Positions 9,975 through 19,880 of a stretch of DNA of 64,000 nucleotides are shown here, piece by piece. The notes below the pieces were generated by a model. That model did not search any database. It was not told the origin of the DNA and saw only the letters and a list, made by a program, of their open reading frames with translations. This stretch comes from Helicobacter vulpis (GTDB lineage: Bacteria > Campylobacterota > Campylobacteria > Campylobacterales > Helicobacteraceae). A program made the position numbers and the translations under genes. How positions within the stretch are numbered: position 1 is the first letter of the stretch; every line of letters starts with the position of its first letter. The DNA lies in NCBI RefSeq assembly GCF_003660395.1, contig NZ_QXQT01000001.1:1-64000 (forward strand), written 5' to 3'.

Positions 9975-10370
9975 ATGGTAAATGACATTGTCGCAGATTC
10001 TTTAACACGCATTCGGAATGCGAGCATGCGCCGTTTGGAGGTTACAGAGCTTTACTACGCCAAAATTGTGGTTTCTATCTTAGAAATTTTCAAAAATCGC
10101 GGATTCATCGCCAATTACCAAGTGCTAGAGAAGGAGGGCAAGAACTTCATCTCTGTAGAATTGGCCTATGACGATAAGGGGCGCGCGCTAATCAGCGAGA
10201 TCAAGCGATTGAGCAAACCGGGGCGGCGGCTCTACAAACAAGCTCACGAGCTCAAACGCTTTAAAAACGGGTACGGGGTGATTGTGGTCAGCACGAGCAA
10301 GGGCGTGATCACCAATGAAGAGGCCTACAAACAGAATGTGGGCGGTGAGGTGCTTTGCAGCATTTGGTAG
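9975..10370 (+). CDS. rpsH: 30S ribosomal protein S8
   Basis: S8 binds 16S rRNA helix 21; in enterobacteria it autoregulates the spc operon, not shown here. The 131-residue product starts [20 protein letters not shown] and ends with [33 protein letters not shown], the conserved C-terminal RNA-binding region. Confidence 0.96.
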   Translation: MVNDIVADSLTRIRNASMRRLEVTELYYAKIVVSILEIFKNRGFIANYQVLEKEGKNFISVELAYDDKGRALISEIKRLSKPGRRLYKQAHELKRFKNGYGVIVVSTSKGVITNEEAYKQNVGGEVLCSIW

Positions 10371-10379
10371 GAGTGTGGC

Positions 10380-10919
10380 ATGTCAAGAATTGGTAAAAGA
10401 GTGATCAAAATCCCCAGCGGGGTACAGGCGAGCCTAGAGGGGACTTGCTTGCACTTCAAAAATAATAAGGCGACTCAGAGTTTGGAGACGCACGGGCGTG
10501 TGCGCGTTGTGTTAGAGGGGGATAGTTTGCGCTTTGAGCCCGTGGGCACTAGCGCGCAAAGCCGTGCGTTTTGGGGGACTTACAACGCTTTGGCTAACAA
10601 TATTGTGGTGGGGCTAGACAAGGGCTTTAGCAAGGTGCTAGAGATCAATGGGGTGGGTTATAAGGCAGCTTTAGGGCATAAGGTCTTAGAACTCACGCTA
10701 GGCTTTAGCCACCCGGTCAAGCACCCCATCCCAGAGGGTGTAGAGGTGGCGGTGGATAAGAACACCATCATCACCCTTAAGGGGAGCGATAAACAGCAAA
10801 TCGGGCAACTTGCCGCAGACATCCGCGCCTATAGACCTCCAGAACCCTACAAGGGCAAGGGCATCAAGTACAGCGATGAAGTGATCTTGCGCAAGGCCGG
10901 CAAGACCGCTAAGAAATAA
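10380..10919 (+). CDS. rplF: 50S ribosomal protein L6
   Basis: L6 lies near the factor-binding site of the 50S subunit. The 179-residue product has two alpha/beta repeats, starts [15 protein letters not shown], and ends with [34 protein letters not shown], a strongly conserved signature. Confidence 0.96.
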   Translation: MSRIGKRVIKIPSGVQASLEGTCLHFKNNKATQSLETHGRVRVVLEGDSLRFEPVGTSAQSRAFWGTYNALANNIVVGLDKGFSKVLEINGVGYKAALGHKVLELTLGFSHPVKHPIPEGVEVAVDKNTIITLKGSDKQQIGQLAADIRAYRPPEPYKGKGIKYSDEVILRKAGKTAKK

Positions 10920-10928
10920 GGAGCGAGC

Positions 10929-11285
10929 ATGACAGCGAGTGTTTTAGAGAAAAAAAAGCTGCAAAGAGCCAAACGCAAAATGCGGGTGCGCTCTAAGGTC
11001 TTTGGTACGCAGGAGCGTCCCCGTGTGAGCATCTTCAGATCCAACAAACACCTCTACGCCCAAGCCATTGACGACAACGCGCATGCAACTTTGGCGCATG
11101 TGGATGGCAAAAAATTAGGATTGGGCAAGAATATAGAGGATAGCAAGAAGCTTGCGCTAATCTTTGCAGAAAATCTTAAGAAAAAGGGCATAGACAAGGT
11201 GGTCTACGATCGCAATGGCTATTTATACCACGGGGTGGTGGCCGCCTTTGCAGACACTTTACGCGCCCAAGAGATCGCGCTTTAA
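10929..11285 (+). CDS. rplR: 50S ribosomal protein L18
   Basis: L18 binds 5S rRNA together with L5. The 118-residue product holds [22 protein letters not shown] and the C-terminal [22 protein letters not shown], both characteristic. SD-like AAGGAG lies just upstream. It sits between rplF and rpsE. Confidence 0.95.
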   Translation: MTASVLEKKKLQRAKRKMRVRSKVFGTQERPRVSIFRSNKHLYAQAIDDNAHATLAHVDGKKLGLGKNIEDSKKLALIFAENLKKKGIDKVVYDRNGYLYHGVVAAFADTLRAQEIAL

Positions 11286-11293
11286 GGATGGGC

Positions 11294-11734
11294 ATGGAGA
11301 TCAATAGAGAAGAGTTTTCAGAAGTGGTGGTCAATATCGGGCGGGTTACCAAAGTGGTCAAGGGCGGGCGGCGTTTTCGCTTTAACGCTTTGGTGGTCGT
11401 GGGCAATAAAAACGGCCTTGTGGGCTTTGGCTTGGGCAAGGCAAAGGAGGTGCCCGATGCCATTAAAAAGGCCATTGATGACGCGTTTAAAAACATCATT
11501 GAAGTCAAGATCAAGGGCACGACCATCGCGCATGACATTGAATGCAAGTACAACGCGAGCCGTATTCTGCTCAAACCCGCCTCTGAGGGGACTGGGATCA
11601 TCGCCGGGGGTTCTACGCGCCCCATGATTGAGCTGGCCGGTATTAAGGATATTTTGACCAAGTCCTTAGGTTCTAACAATCCTTACAATGTGGTACGCGC
11701 GACCTTTGACGCGCTCTGTAAGATCAAGGGATAG
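11294..11734 (+). CDS. rpsE: 30S ribosomal protein S5
   Basis: S5 lies at the mRNA entry site and affects decoding fidelity. The 146-residue product has [29 protein letters not shown] (double-stranded RNA-binding fold) and the [22 protein letters not shown] region. An ATG at 11288 is in frame, but AAGG abuts it; the ATG at 11294 has normal spacing and matches the family start. rplO follows directly: rpmD (L30), which lies here in many bacteria, is absent. Confidence 0.95.
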   Translation: MEINREEFSEVVVNIGRVTKVVKGGRRFRFNALVVVGNKNGLVGFGLGKAKEVPDAIKKAIDDAFKNIIEVKIKGTTIAHDIECKYNASRILLKPASEGTGIIAGGSTRPMIELAGIKDILTKSLGSNNPYNVVRATFDALCKIKG

Positions 11735-11742
11735 GAGTTTTC

Positions 11743-12147
11743 ATGGCGCTAGAGAATTTACACCCCGCTAGGGGCAGTGTCAAACACATTAAACGCGTGG
11801 GTCGCGGGCAGGGCTCTGGCATGGGCAAAACGGCCACTAGAGGGGGCAAGGGGCAGACTGCGCGCACAGGCTACAAGCAAAAACGCGGGTTTGAGGGGGG
11901 GCAACAGCCCTTGCAACGCCGCTTGCCTAAAGTGGGCTTTAGGAGTCGCACTAAGGGGCTTGTTTATGCCATCAATGTAGAAAAGCACAAAGAAGTCTTT
12001 GCGTTAGAAACCTTGAGTTTGGAGCTCATTAAGAAAGTGCACCCTTTCCCTTCCTACATTGAGAAAATCAAGCTCATTGGAGCGGGCGCTAAAGACCTTG
12101 CCTCTAAAATCCAAGATGAGAGAATTCGCACCAGCGGACAAGAATAA
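11743..12147 (+). CDS. rplO: 50S ribosomal protein L15
   Basis: L15 is a late 50S assembly protein. The 134-residue product has the very basic glycine-rich N-terminus ([21 protein letters not shown], residues about 19-39) and [19 protein letters not shown]. The last base of its stop codon overlaps the secY start (TAATG). Confidence 0.96.
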   Translation: MALENLHPARGSVKHIKRVGRGQGSGMGKTATRGGKGQTARTGYKQKRGFEGGQQPLQRRLPKVGFRSRTKGLVYAINVEKHKEVFALETLSLELIKKVHPFPSYIEKIKLIGAGAKDLASKIQDERIRTSGQE

Positions 12148-13406
12148 TGACCAAGGCGATCGCGACCAAAATTTTTATCACTCTGGGATATTTATTCCTC
12201 TATAGGGTGTTGGCTTACATCCCCATCCCCGGGGTGGATTTAGCCGCCATCAAATCCTTTTTTGACAGCAATTCTAGCAACGCGCTAGGGCTCTTCAACA
12301 TGTTTAGTGGCAATGCGGTTTCGCGCTTGAGTATTATCTCTTTGGGGATCATGCCCTATATCACGGCTTCTATTATCATGGAGCTCTTGAGCGCGACTTT
12401 TCCAAACCTTGCCAAGATGAAAAAAGAGCGCGATGGGATGCAAAAATACATGCAGATTGTGCGCTATGCCACTATCGGCATTACGATCATCCAAGCCATC
12501 AGTGTTTCCTTTGGCTTGCGCTCCATCGGGCATGGGGCTAATGGGGCGATCATGGTTTCTATGCAAACTTTCTTGGTGCTAGCCACCTTTTCCATGCTCA
12601 CGGGTACGATGCTTTTAATGTGGATTGGCGAGCAGATCACCCAAAGGGGCGTGGGCAATGGGATTAGTTTGATCATCTTTGCGGGCATTGTCTCTGGCAT
12701 CCCCTCAGCGATCGCAGGGACCTTTAATTTGGTGAACACGGGGGTGATCAATATTTTAGTGTTGATTGGGATCGTGATCATTGTCTTGGCGACTATCTTT
12801 GCGATCATCTATGTAGAATTGGCAGAGCGGCGCATTCCCATTTCTTACGCCCGCAAGGTGATGTTGCAAAACCAAAACAAGCGCATCATGAATTACATCC
12901 CCATTAAGCTCAATTTGAGCGGGGTGATTCCCCCCATTTTTGCCTCAGCGCTTTTAGTTTTCCCTTCTACCATTCTGCAGGCCTCTTCTAATAGAATCTT
13001 GCAGGCCATTGCGGACTTTCTCAACCCCCATGGATATGCCTACAATATTTTGATGTTCTTGCTCATCATCTTTTTTGCCTACTTTTATTCCTCCATTGTG
13101 TTTAACGCTAAAGACATCGCGGACAATCTCAAGCGCAATGGTGGGTTTATCGCGGGCTTGAGACCGGGCGAGGGTACTTCTAACTTTCTAAACAGCGTGG
13201 CGAGTCGTTTGACCTTTTGGGGTTCTTTGTACCTAGCCATTATCTCCACTTTGCCCTGGATTTTAGTCAAGGCGATGGGCGTGCCCTTTTATTTTGGGGG
13301 TACCGCCGTGCTCATTGTGGTACAAGTGGCCATTGACACCATGAAAAAGATCGAGGCGCAGATTTACATGGGCAAGTATAAAACCCTGAGTGCTGTGGGC
13401 TTTTAA
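12147..13406 (+). CDS. secY: preprotein translocase subunit SecY
   Basis: SecY is the channel of the Sec translocase in the inner membrane, moving unfolded proteins out and inserting membrane proteins. The 419-residue product has ten predicted membrane segments. Recognisable parts are YIPIPGVD near residue 25, ITQRGVGNGISLIIFAGI, the cytosolic loop with ERRIPISYARK, and GFIAGLRPGEGTSNFL in the C-terminal half. It overlaps rplO and map by one base each, as in other epsilonproteobacterial spc operons. Confidence 0.97.
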   Translation: MTKAIATKIFITLGYLFLYRVLAYIPIPGVDLAAIKSFFDSNSSNALGLFNMFSGNAVSRLSIISLGIMPYITASIIMELLSATFPNLAKMKKERDGMQKYMQIVRYATIGITIIQAISVSFGLRSIGHGANGAIMVSMQTFLVLATFSMLTGTMLLMWIGEQITQRGVGNGISLIIFAGIVSGIPSAIAGTFNLVNTGVINILVLIGIVIIVLATIFAIIYVELAERRIPISYARKVMLQNQNKRIMNYIPIKLNLSGVIPPIFASALLVFPSTILQASSNRILQAIADFLNPHGYAYNILMFLLIIFFAYFYSSIVFNAKDIADNLKRNGGFIAGLRPGEGTSNFLNSVASRLTFWGSLYLAIISTLPWILVKAMGVPFYFGGTAVLIVVQVAIDTMKKIEAQIYMGKYKTLSAVGF

Positions 13407-14167
13407 TGGCGATCGCCATCCGTAACCCTAAAGAAATTGAGGCTCTGCGCCGGGCGGGCGCGGCGGTGGGGCAAACTCTTAGCTTGCTGAGTGAGAGGAT
13501 TCAAGTGGGCATGAGCTTGCTAGAACTAGACGCTTTGGCTGAAGAGCATCTTCACAAACTCAAAGCCCAACCCGCTTTCAAGGGGCTATATGGCTTCCCT
13601 AACACGCTTTGTACTTCGCTCAATGAAGTGGCCATCCATGGCATCCCCACAGACTACAAACTCCAAAGCGGGGACATTATAGGTTTGGATTTGGGGGCAC
13701 AGGTACAGGGGTGGTTTGGGGATGCGGCCATCACCTTAGGGGTGGGAGAGATTTCTTCTGCGGATCGCTCTTTGATCGCCTGCGCTAAGGACACTTTGGA
13801 TGAGACGATCGCGCACTTAGAGGTGGGCATGCGCTTTAAAGAGGTGAGTTGGTTGTTAGAAACCCTCATTAGGCAAAAGGGCTTTGTACCTTTAGAAAAA
13901 TTTTGCGGGCATGGCATTGGGCGCAAACCCCATGAAGAGCCCTCCATCCCCAATTACCTAGAGTCTTCTAGCAAACCTAGTAGCGGGCCTAAGATCAAGG
14001 AGGGCATGGTTTTTTGCATAGAGCCGATGATCTGCCAAAAACAGGGTGAGCCTAGAATCTTAGCAGATAAGTGGAGTGTGGTGTCTGTAGATGGCTTGCG
14101 CACCAGTCATTACGAGCACACCATCGCGATGGTAGACAAAAGAGCGCAAATTTTAACGGAGGCTTGA
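13406..14167 (+). CDS. map: methionine aminopeptidase, type I
   Basis: Map removes the initiator methionine from nascent proteins. The 253-residue product has the pita-bread fold with metal ligands in [22 protein letters not shown] (both Asp), the [18 protein letters not shown] histidine motif, and [11 protein letters not shown] (Glu). The C-terminal [19 protein letters not shown] carries the last Glu ligand. TAATG and TGATG overlaps couple it to secY and infA. Confidence 0.96.
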   Translation: MAIAIRNPKEIEALRRAGAAVGQTLSLLSERIQVGMSLLELDALAEEHLHKLKAQPAFKGLYGFPNTLCTSLNEVAIHGIPTDYKLQSGDIIGLDLGAQVQGWFGDAAITLGVGEISSADRSLIACAKDTLDETIAHLEVGMRFKEVSWLLETLIRQKGFVPLEKFCGHGIGRKPHEEPSIPNYLESSSKPSSGPKIKEGMVFCIEPMICQKQGEPRILADKWSVVSVDGLRTSHYEHTIAMVDKRAQILTEA

Positions 14168-14385
14168 TGGCAAAAGATGATGTGATAGAAGTTGATGGGA
14201 AGGTGATTGAATGTTTGCCCAACGCCACCTTTAAGGTAGAGTTGGACAACAAGCACATTGTGTTATGTCGCATTTCGGGCAAAATGCGCATGCACTACAT
14301 CCGTATCGCGTTGGGGGATCGGGTGCGCTTGGAGCTCACCCCCTATAGCTTGGACAAGGGGCGAATCACCTTCCGCTACAAGTGA
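14167..14385 (+). CDS. infA: translation initiation factor IF-1
   Basis: IF-1 occupies the 30S A site during initiation. The 72-residue product starts [28 protein letters not shown] and includes the S1-type OB fold ending in [36 protein letters not shown]. The start overlaps the map stop (TGATG). The frame is open further upstream, but that region is map. Confidence 0.97.
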   Translation: MAKDDVIEVDGKVIECLPNATFKVELDNKHIVLCRISGKMRMHYIRIALGDRVRLELTPYSLDKGRITFRYK

Positions 14386-14394
14386 TTAAGTTAT

Positions 14395-14416
14395 TTCTAA
14401 CCCAAGATGGTTAGAA
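14395..14416 (+). promoter_or_regulatory. stem-loop overlapping a -10 box before rpmJ
   Basis: TTCTAACC (14395-14402) and GGTTAGAA (14409-14416) form a perfect 8-bp stem with a six-base loop. The right arm overlaps TAGAAT (14412-14417), a good Helicobacter -10 box 30 bases before rpmJ. It may be an internal promoter with an operator, or a weak attenuator; no T-run follows, so it is unlikely to be a full terminator. Confidence 0.5.
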
Positions 14417-14446
14417 TAGAGGTTTTGCTTAAGACAAGGAGAGAAC

Positions 14447-14560
14447 ATGAAAGTTAGACCCTCTGTAAAGAAAATGTGTGATAAGTGCAAGGTTATTAAG
14501 AGGCGCGGCGTGATTCGCGTGATCTGCACCACTCCCAAACACAAACAAAGACAAGGATAG
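14447..14560 (+). CDS. rpmJ: 50S ribosomal protein L36, zinc-binding type
   Basis: The 37-residue product reads [20 protein letters not shown] and then [17 protein letters not shown]. It keeps the CxxC...C...H zinc ribbon (C11, C14, C27, H32), so it is the ancestral zinc form. An AAGGAGAG site lies seven bases upstream. It stands between infA and rpsM. Confidence 0.95.
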   Translation: MKVRPSVKKMCDKCKVIKRRGVIRVICTTPKHKQRQG

Positions 14561-14562
14561 AC

Positions 14563-14925
14563 ATGGCAAGGATCGCAGGGGTAGATTTACCCAAGAAAAA
14601 ACGCATGGAGTATGCCCTCACCTATATCTATGGCGTGGGTTTGAAGAGCTCTAGGGATATTTTGCACAAGGTGGGGATCTCTTTGGATAAACGCGTGCAC
14701 GAACTCAGCGAAGATGAGATCTCTAGCATCACTAAGGAGATTCAGGCAAACTATGTCGTAGAGGGGGATCTACGCAAAAAAGTCCAAATGGATATTAAGG
14801 CGTTGATAGATTTGGGGAGTTATCGGGGTATCCGCCATCGCAAGGGCTTGCCCGTGCGCGGACAAACCACCAAAAACAACGCGCGCACCCGCAAGGGCAA
14901 GAAGAAAACCGTGGGCAGCAAGTAA
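14563..14925 (+). CDS. rpsM: 30S ribosomal protein S13
   Basis: S13 contacts the 50S subunit and P-site tRNA. The 120-residue product starts [26 protein letters not shown] and ends with [36 protein letters not shown], the conserved basic tail. It begins two bases after the rpmJ stop. Confidence 0.97.
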   Translation: MARIAGVDLPKKKRMEYALTYIYGVGLKSSRDILHKVGISLDKRVHELSEDEISSITKEIQANYVVEGDLRKKVQMDIKALIDLGSYRGIRHRKGLPVRGQTTKNNARTRKGKKKTVGSK

Positions 14926-14934
14926 GGAGAGCGC

Positions 14935-15327
14935 ATGGCAAAACGAACCGGTATTAAAAAGAAAATTGTCAAGAAGAATATCGCTAGGGGCGTGGTCTAC
15001 ATCGCCGCCTCTTTCAACAACACCAATATCACCGTTACAGACGAGATGGGCAATGTGATTTGCTGGGCAACTGCTGGGGGTTTGGGCTTTAGGGGGTCTA
15101 AGAAATCCACCCCCTATGCCGCCCAGCAAGCCGTAGAGAGCGCGATGAGCAAAGCCAAAGAGCACGGGGTTAAAGAAGTGGGGATCAAGGTGCAAGGGCC
15201 TGGGAGCGGGCGCGAAACCGCCATTAAAAGCGTGGGGAGCATTGAGGGGATCAAAGTGCTTTGGATCAAGGACATCACACCCCTGCCCCACAATGGTTGC
15301 CGACCCCCTAAAAGAAGACGCGTATAA
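14935..15327 (+). CDS. rpsK: 30S ribosomal protein S11
   Basis: S11 lines the platform near the Shine-Dalgarno helix. The 130-residue product has [41 protein letters not shown] and the C-terminal [18 protein letters not shown], all universal S11 features. An AAGGAG site precedes the start. Confidence 0.97.
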   Translation: MAKRTGIKKKIVKKNIARGVVYIAASFNNTNITVTDEMGNVICWATAGGLGFRGSKKSTPYAAQQAVESAMSKAKEHGVKEVGIKVQGPGSGRETAIKSVGSIEGIKVLWIKDITPLPHNGCRPPKRRRV

Positions 15328-15336
15328 GGAGCAGAC

Positions 15337-15963
15337 ATGGCAAGATATAGAGGCGCAGTAGAGAAATTAGAACGCCGTTTTGGGATTTCTTTAGGGCTCA
15401 AGGGAGAGAGGCGTTTGAGTGGCAAGAGCGCGCTAGACAAACGCGCCTATGGTCCGGGGCAACACGGGCAAAGACGCGGAAAAATTTCAGATTATGGCTT
15501 GCAGTTGCGCGAAAAGCAAAAGGCCAAAGCGATGTATGGCATTTCAGAGAAACAATTTCGCTCCATCTTTAGGGAAGCCAACCGCATGGAGGGCAATACG
15601 GGGGAAAATTTGGTACGCCTGCTTGAGAGGCGTTTAGATAATGTGGTCTATCGTATGGGTTTTGCGACCACTAGGAGTTTTGCGCGCCAGTTGGTAACCC
15701 ACGGGCATATTTTAGTGGATGGCAAGCGCATGGACATCCCCTCTGCCTTTATCAAAAGCGGGCAAAAAATTGAAGTGAGGGAAAAAAGCAAGGAAAACCC
15801 CCAGATCACACGGGCGGTAGAGCTCACCAATCAAGTGGGGGTTGTGCCCTGGATTGATGTGGACAAGGATAAGAAGTTTGGGATTTTTACGCGCTATCCT
15901 GAAAGAGACGAAGTAAGTTTGCCCCTTGAAGAGAGATTGATTGTGGAACTCTATTCTAAATAG
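15337..15963 (+). CDS. rpsD: 30S ribosomal protein S4
   Basis: S4 nucleates 30S assembly and in E. coli represses the alpha operon. The 208-residue product starts [16 protein letters not shown], has the [30 protein letters not shown] region and the S4 RNA-binding domain [37 protein letters not shown]. This is the non-zinc form: it lacks the N-terminal cysteine cluster. Confidence 0.97.
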   Translation: MARYRGAVEKLERRFGISLGLKGERRLSGKSALDKRAYGPGQHGQRRGKISDYGLQLREKQKAKAMYGISEKQFRSIFREANRMEGNTGENLVRLLERRLDNVVYRMGFATTRSFARQLVTHGHILVDGKRMDIPSAFIKSGQKIEVREKSKENPQITRAVELTNQVGVVPWIDVDKDKKFGIFTRYPERDEVSLPLEERLIVELYSK

Positions 15964-15974
15964 TAGGTGCTAGC

Positions 15975-16985
15975 ATGAAAGTCATTAAAGTGGCGCCACA
16001 AGCGCCTATGCATATCAGCATAGAGAGGATCAGCGACAGACAGATTAAAGTGTATGTCTCTGCCTTTGAGGCGGGCTATGCCATCACCCTAGCCCATCCG
16101 CTAAGACGACTCTTGCTCTTGAGTTCTGTGGGATATGCGCCCATTGGAATCAAGATCGAGGGGGTTGCCCATGAATTTGATTCGTTGCGCGGGGTTTCTG
16201 AGGATGTGGCTTTGTTCATCGCCAATCTTAAAAACATCCGCCTAGTGGGTAAAAATCTTGACAACGCCCAAAACGATCAGGTCATGGTGCAATACACCTT
16301 TAAGGGGCCAGCCAAATTGAGCGGACGGGATTTAGAAAATGAAGAAATCAGCGTGATCGATCACGATGCCTACTTGGCCACTATCAACGAAGATGTGAAT
16401 TTGGAATTCTCCCTCATCGTACAAAAGGGTATGGGCTATGTGCCTTCTGAGAGCATTCGGGGCTATATCTCTAGCGACTATATCCCCTTAGATGCCTATT
16501 TTACCCCCGTTAAAAGAGTGGTTTACAACATTGAAAACATGCTTGTAGATGGCAATCCTAATTTTGAAAAGCTCATCTTTGAGATCGAGAGCGATGGGCA
16601 GATCGACCCCCAAAAGGCCTTTCAAGATGCCATCAAGACCATGAACGCCCAAATGCATATCTTCAACACCAATATCGCTGATTGCAAGGGGAACACCCAT
16701 TTAGAAGAGGGCTTAGAGAGAGACCTTGTGATGGAGATCGAGAGCTTGAATTTGAGCGCGCGTTGTTTTAATTGCTTGGATAAAATCGGGCTTAAGTATG
16801 TGGGCGAGTTGGTGCTCATGGGCGCGTATGAGCTCAAAAATATCAAGAATTTGGGCAAGAAGTCCTATGATGAGATCGCTGAAAAATTAGAGGGGTTGGG
16901 GTATCCTGTGGGCTCTGAACTCTCTGTAGATTTCAAGACTTCTTTGCAGGCAAGATTGGAAAAATTAAAGAATGAGGAGCATTAA
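15975..16985 (+). CDS. rpoA: DNA-directed RNA polymerase subunit alpha
   Basis: Alpha dimerises to nucleate RNA polymerase and contacts UP elements and activators through its C-terminal domain. The 336-residue product has the N-terminal assembly domain ([26 protein letters not shown]) and the C-terminal domain ([44 protein letters not shown]). Normal length. It overlaps rplQ by one base (TAATG). Confidence 0.97.
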   Translation: MKVIKVAPQAPMHISIERISDRQIKVYVSAFEAGYAITLAHPLRRLLLLSSVGYAPIGIKIEGVAHEFDSLRGVSEDVALFIANLKNIRLVGKNLDNAQNDQVMVQYTFKGPAKLSGRDLENEEISVIDHDAYLATINEDVNLEFSLIVQKGMGYVPSESIRGYISSDYIPLDAYFTPVKRVVYNIENMLVDGNPNFEKLIFEIESDGQIDPQKAFQDAIKTMNAQMHIFNTNIADCKGNTHLEEGLERDLVMEIESLNLSARCFNCLDKIGLKYVGELVLMGAYELKNIKNLGKKSYDEIAEKLEGLGYPVGSELSVDFKTSLQARLEKLKNEEH

Positions 16986-17335
16986 TGCGGCACAAGAATC
17001 GCTTTAGAAAATTGGGCAGGACGAGCGCGCACCGAAAGGCCTTGCTTAAAAATCTTGCCATCTCTCTAATTGAGCATGAAAAAATCGAAACGGGCGTGTT
17101 TAAAGCTAAGGAATTGCAATCCTATGTAGAAAAGCTCGTAAGTGTGGCTAGAAAGGGGGATTTTAACGCCCACCGCCATGTGTTTGCGTACCTGCAAAAC
17201 AAGCAGGCGACCCATAAACTGGTGACAGAATTAGCCCCCAAATATGCCACACGCAAGGGGGGTTACACCCGCATTCACAGAAGCGCGATCAGAAAGGGCG
17301 ATGCTTCTGTACTGGCTTTTATCGCCTTTGTCTGA
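16985..17335 (+). CDS. rplQ: 50S ribosomal protein L17
   Basis: L17 lies near the tunnel exit. The 116-residue product starts [32 protein letters not shown] and contains [25 protein letters not shown] at the C-terminus. It is the last gene of the ribosomal superoperon and is followed by a terminator. Confidence 0.96.
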   Translation: MRHKNRFRKLGRTSAHRKALLKNLAISLIEHEKIETGVFKAKELQSYVEKLVSVARKGDFNAHRHVFAYLQNKQATHKLVTELAPKYATRKGGYTRIHRSAIRKGDASVLAFIAFV

Positions 17336-17350
17336 CGCTCTAGCCTAAAA

Positions 17351-17374
17351 GCCCCCTTAATCTTGAGGGGGTTT
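17351..17374 (+). terminator. intrinsic terminator after rplQ
   Basis: CCCCCTTA (17352-17359) pairs with TGAGGGGG (17364-17371) around a four-base loop, followed by TTT. It closes the ribosomal protein operon. Confidence 0.75.
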
Positions 17375-17519
17375 GTGGTGCGTGCACTTTGTTTGAAGTT
17401 CTTTTTCCCATTTTTTTAGTTTTCGTAAGATTCTCTGTTTAAACACATTCTAACGAGTTTTCATGCTAACATAATCGCAATTTTGTATCAAAATGAGATG
17501 TTAGAAAGGTTGGGGCTGT

Positions 17520-18671
17520 GTGATGAGAGTGCGTATTTTCGCTTGTTTTTTAGCGACTTTTGTGGCCAATGGTTTGGCGCGCTTTGGGTATGTAGTATTA
17601 ATCCCCTTGCTGATCCTCTCAGGCAAACTCAGCGAAGCCCAAAGTATCCAGTTGGGCATTGCGGTGATGGTGGGCTATATCTTTGGGAGTGTCGCCCTCA
17701 ATATTCTGCAGAAGTATCTCTCTCTAGAGAGCATCGCCAAGATCAGTTTCTTGGTGGTGGCTCTAAGCTTCTTTGCGTGTTTCTTTGATTCTTTGCCCTT
17801 TATATGGGCGTGGACATGGCGCTTTTTGGCGGGCATTGCTTCGGCGTGTTTGATGGTGTTGTCTGCGCCTTTGTGTCTCTCTTTTGTACGCGAGCGATCC
17901 CGCTCGCTGGTGAGTGGTTTGATCTTTAGTGGAATTGGGGTGGGGGTGGTCTTTAGCGGGTTTGTTCTCCCGCATTTTGCCCATGCAATTGATTGGGCGT
18001 GGCTTTTTCTAGGGGGGATTAGTTTGTTAGCCTTTTTGGTCTCTAGCACCTCTTTAAGGACACTCTATCCCCCAAAACCGGTCGCTAAAAGAGAAAAAGT
18101 AGCCAAAACCCCCTACTTTTTCATATTGCTCTTGATTTCTGTAATACTCAACGCTATTGGCTATTTGCCCCATACCCTCTTTTGGGTGGATTACTTGGTG
18201 CGTTTTTTACATTTTAGCAATACAAGTGCAGGCGCGTCATGGGCATTTTTTGGCTTTGGAGCGGCTTTGGGCACGATTTTAAGCGCTTCGCTAGCCCAAT
18301 GGATGGGTTTGAAAAACGCTTCCATTGTTGTGCTATTGCTAAAAACCCTCTCTTGCGTTATCGCAGCTTTTTCTACCCATCTCTTTTGGCTGGACATCTC
18401 TATTTTTCTGATGGGCTTTGGCACAACGGGGAATTTAACCCTCACAAGTACGATGGCTTTTCACATCATGGGCAAGGCGCATTTCGTGCAGGCTTCTAGC
18501 CTCGTTACGATGAGTTTTGGGATTTTCCAAGCCCTTTTCTCTTTTATTTTTACCTTCGCTCTAGGGCATCTGAGCTTTTATTTCATGTTCCTTCTGTGTG
18601 GAATCGCGCTTTTTATAAGCTATCTTGTTTTACTCCCCATCCCTAAGACTGTTTTTCAGAGGGTGTCTTAA
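17520..18671 (+). CDS. MFS transporter, YbfB/YjiJ-like
   Basis: The product has about 383 residues and some twelve hydrophobic segments, the major facilitator fold. The N-terminal ANGLARFGYVVLIPLLILSGKLS and LRFLAGIASACLMVL-type helices (here WRFLAGIASACLMVL) resemble the YbfB/YjiJ family, whose substrates are mostly unknown. The start is a GTG at 17520 or the ATG at 17523; AGAAAGG at 17503-17509 is rather far from both. It stands alone between the ribosomal operon and amiF, in a 180-base gap that holds a terminator and AT-rich sequence. Confidence 0.75.
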   Translation: MMRVRIFACFLATFVANGLARFGYVVLIPLLILSGKLSEAQSIQLGIAVMVGYIFGSVALNILQKYLSLESIAKISFLVVALSFFACFFDSLPFIWAWTWRFLAGIASACLMVLSAPLCLSFVRERSRSLVSGLIFSGIGVGVVFSGFVLPHFAHAIDWAWLFLGGISLLAFLVSSTSLRTLYPPKPVAKREKVAKTPYFFILLLISVILNAIGYLPHTLFWVDYLVRFLHFSNTSAGASWAFFGFGAALGTILSASLAQWMGLKNASIVVLLLKTLSCVIAAFSTHLFWLDISIFLMGFGTTGNLTLTSTMAFHIMGKAHFVQASSLVTMSFGIFQALFSFIFTFALGHLSFYFMFLLCGIALFISYLVLLPIPKTVFQRVS

Positions 18672-18729
18672 GCGATTCTCTCAAATTCTTAGCTCTTAGG
18701 TTATTTACCCTTTATTAAAGCAGATTTTT

Positions 18730-18757
18730 TAGTATCCTGCAAGCGGCTTTGACCGCT
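18730..18757 (+). promoter_or_regulatory. amiF promoter and leader hairpin
   Basis: TAGTAT (18730-18735) is a plausible -10 box. A 5-bp stem AGCGG/CCGCT (18742-18746 and 18753-18757) lies at the expected transcript start. In H. pylori the aliphatic amidases are controlled by nitrogen- and acid-responsive circuits (including ArsRS); whether this hairpin matters is unknown. Confidence 0.4.
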
Positions 18758-18781
18758 CATTTTGCTAGTAAGGAGTTTTTT

Positions 18782-19786
18782 ATGGGTAGCATTGGAAGTA
18801 TGGGTAAACCCATTGAGGGATTTTTGGTCGCGGCGATTCAATTCCCCGTGCCTGTAGTCAATAGTCGTGCCGACATTGACAAGAACATTGAGAGCATCAT
18901 TAGAACCTTGCATGCCACCAAAGCAGGCTATCCGGGCGTGGAGCTCATCATTTTCCCCGAATACAGCACGCAAGGTCTTAATACCGCCAAGTGGTTGAGC
19001 GAAGAGTTTCTGCTAGATGTCCCGGGTAAAGAAACGCAAATGTATGCTGATGCGTGTAAAAAAGCGGGGGTTTTTGGGGTGTTTTCTGTGATGGAGCGCA
19101 ACCCCGATCCCAATAAAAACCCCTACAACACCGCGATCATTATCAACCCTAAGGGTGAGATTGTTTTAAAATATCGTAAATTGTTTCCTTGGAATCCAAT
19201 TGAACCTTGGTATCCAGGCGATTTGGGCATGCCCGTGTGTGAAGGCCCTGGAGGCTCTAAATTGGCGGTCTGTATCTGCCATGACGGCATGATCCCTGAG
19301 CTCGCGCGCGAAGCCGCTTATAAAGGATGCAATGTTTACATCCGCATCTCAGGCTATAGTACTCAAGTGAATGATCAATGGATTTTGACCAACCGCTCCA
19401 ACGCGTGGCACAATTTGATGTACACCGTGAGCGTGAACTTGGCCGGTTATGACAATGTCTTTTACTATTTTGGAGAGGGGCAAATCTGCAACTTTGATGG
19501 CACCACCCTTGTGCAAGGACATCGCAACCCATGGGAAATTGTAACAGGGGAAATCTACCCCAAAATGGCGGACAACGCCCGCTTGAGCTGGGGCTTGGAG
19601 AACAATATCTACAATTTGGGACACCGCGGTTATGTGGCTAAACCAGGCGGAGAAAGCGATGCGGGCTTGACCTACATCAAAGATTTGGCCGCAGGCAAGT
19701 ACAAATTGCCCTGGGAAGATCACATGAAAATCAAAGATGGCTCCATCTATGGCTATCCCACCACCGGCGGGCGTTTTGGCAAATAG
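18782..19786 (+). CDS. amiF: formamidase AmiF
   Basis: AmiF hydrolyses formamide to formate and ammonia in the cytoplasm, adding to the urease-derived ammonia that protects gastric Helicobacter from acid. The 334-residue product carries the nitrilase-type triad at the positions established for H. pylori AmiF: Glu60 (FPEYSTQG), Lys133 (KYRKLFPW) and Cys166 (AVCICHDGM). It appears extremely similar to H. pylori AmiF throughout. AAGGAG lies six bases before the ATG at 18782; an upstream in-frame extension to 18749 covers the leader and is rejected. It is distinguished from AmiE by the [15 protein letters not shown] start. Confidence 0.97.
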   Translation: MGSIGSMGKPIEGFLVAAIQFPVPVVNSRADIDKNIESIIRTLHATKAGYPGVELIIFPEYSTQGLNTAKWLSEEFLLDVPGKETQMYADACKKAGVFGVFSVMERNPDPNKNPYNTAIIINPKGEIVLKYRKLFPWNPIEPWYPGDLGMPVCEGPGGSKLAVCICHDGMIPELAREAAYKGCNVYIRISGYSTQVNDQWILTNRSNAWHNLMYTVSVNLAGYDNVFYYFGEGQICNFDGTTLVQGHRNPWEIVTGEIYPKMADNARLSWGLENNIYNLGHRGYVAKPGGESDAGLTYIKDLAAGKYKLPWEDHMKIKDGSIYGYPTTGGRFGK

Positions 19787-19811
19787 GGTTTAGGGGGGTT
19801 AAGGAGGGGTT

Positions 19812-19828
19812 CACCCCTTGTAGGGGTG
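19812..19828 (+). terminator. stem-loop after amiF
   Basis: CACCCC (19812-19817) and GGGGTG (19823-19828) pair around TTGTA, followed by CTTTCATC. Likely terminator of amiF, although the T-tract is short. Confidence 0.55.
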
Positions 19829-19880
19829 CTTTCATCTAAATACCATGAGTTTTTGAATACGGGAGTGTGTTTATCAATCC

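Noticed and set aside
17483-17788. Plus-strand frame overlapping the MFS gene start
   Set aside because: The MFS frame has clear membrane helices; this frame is a shadow.
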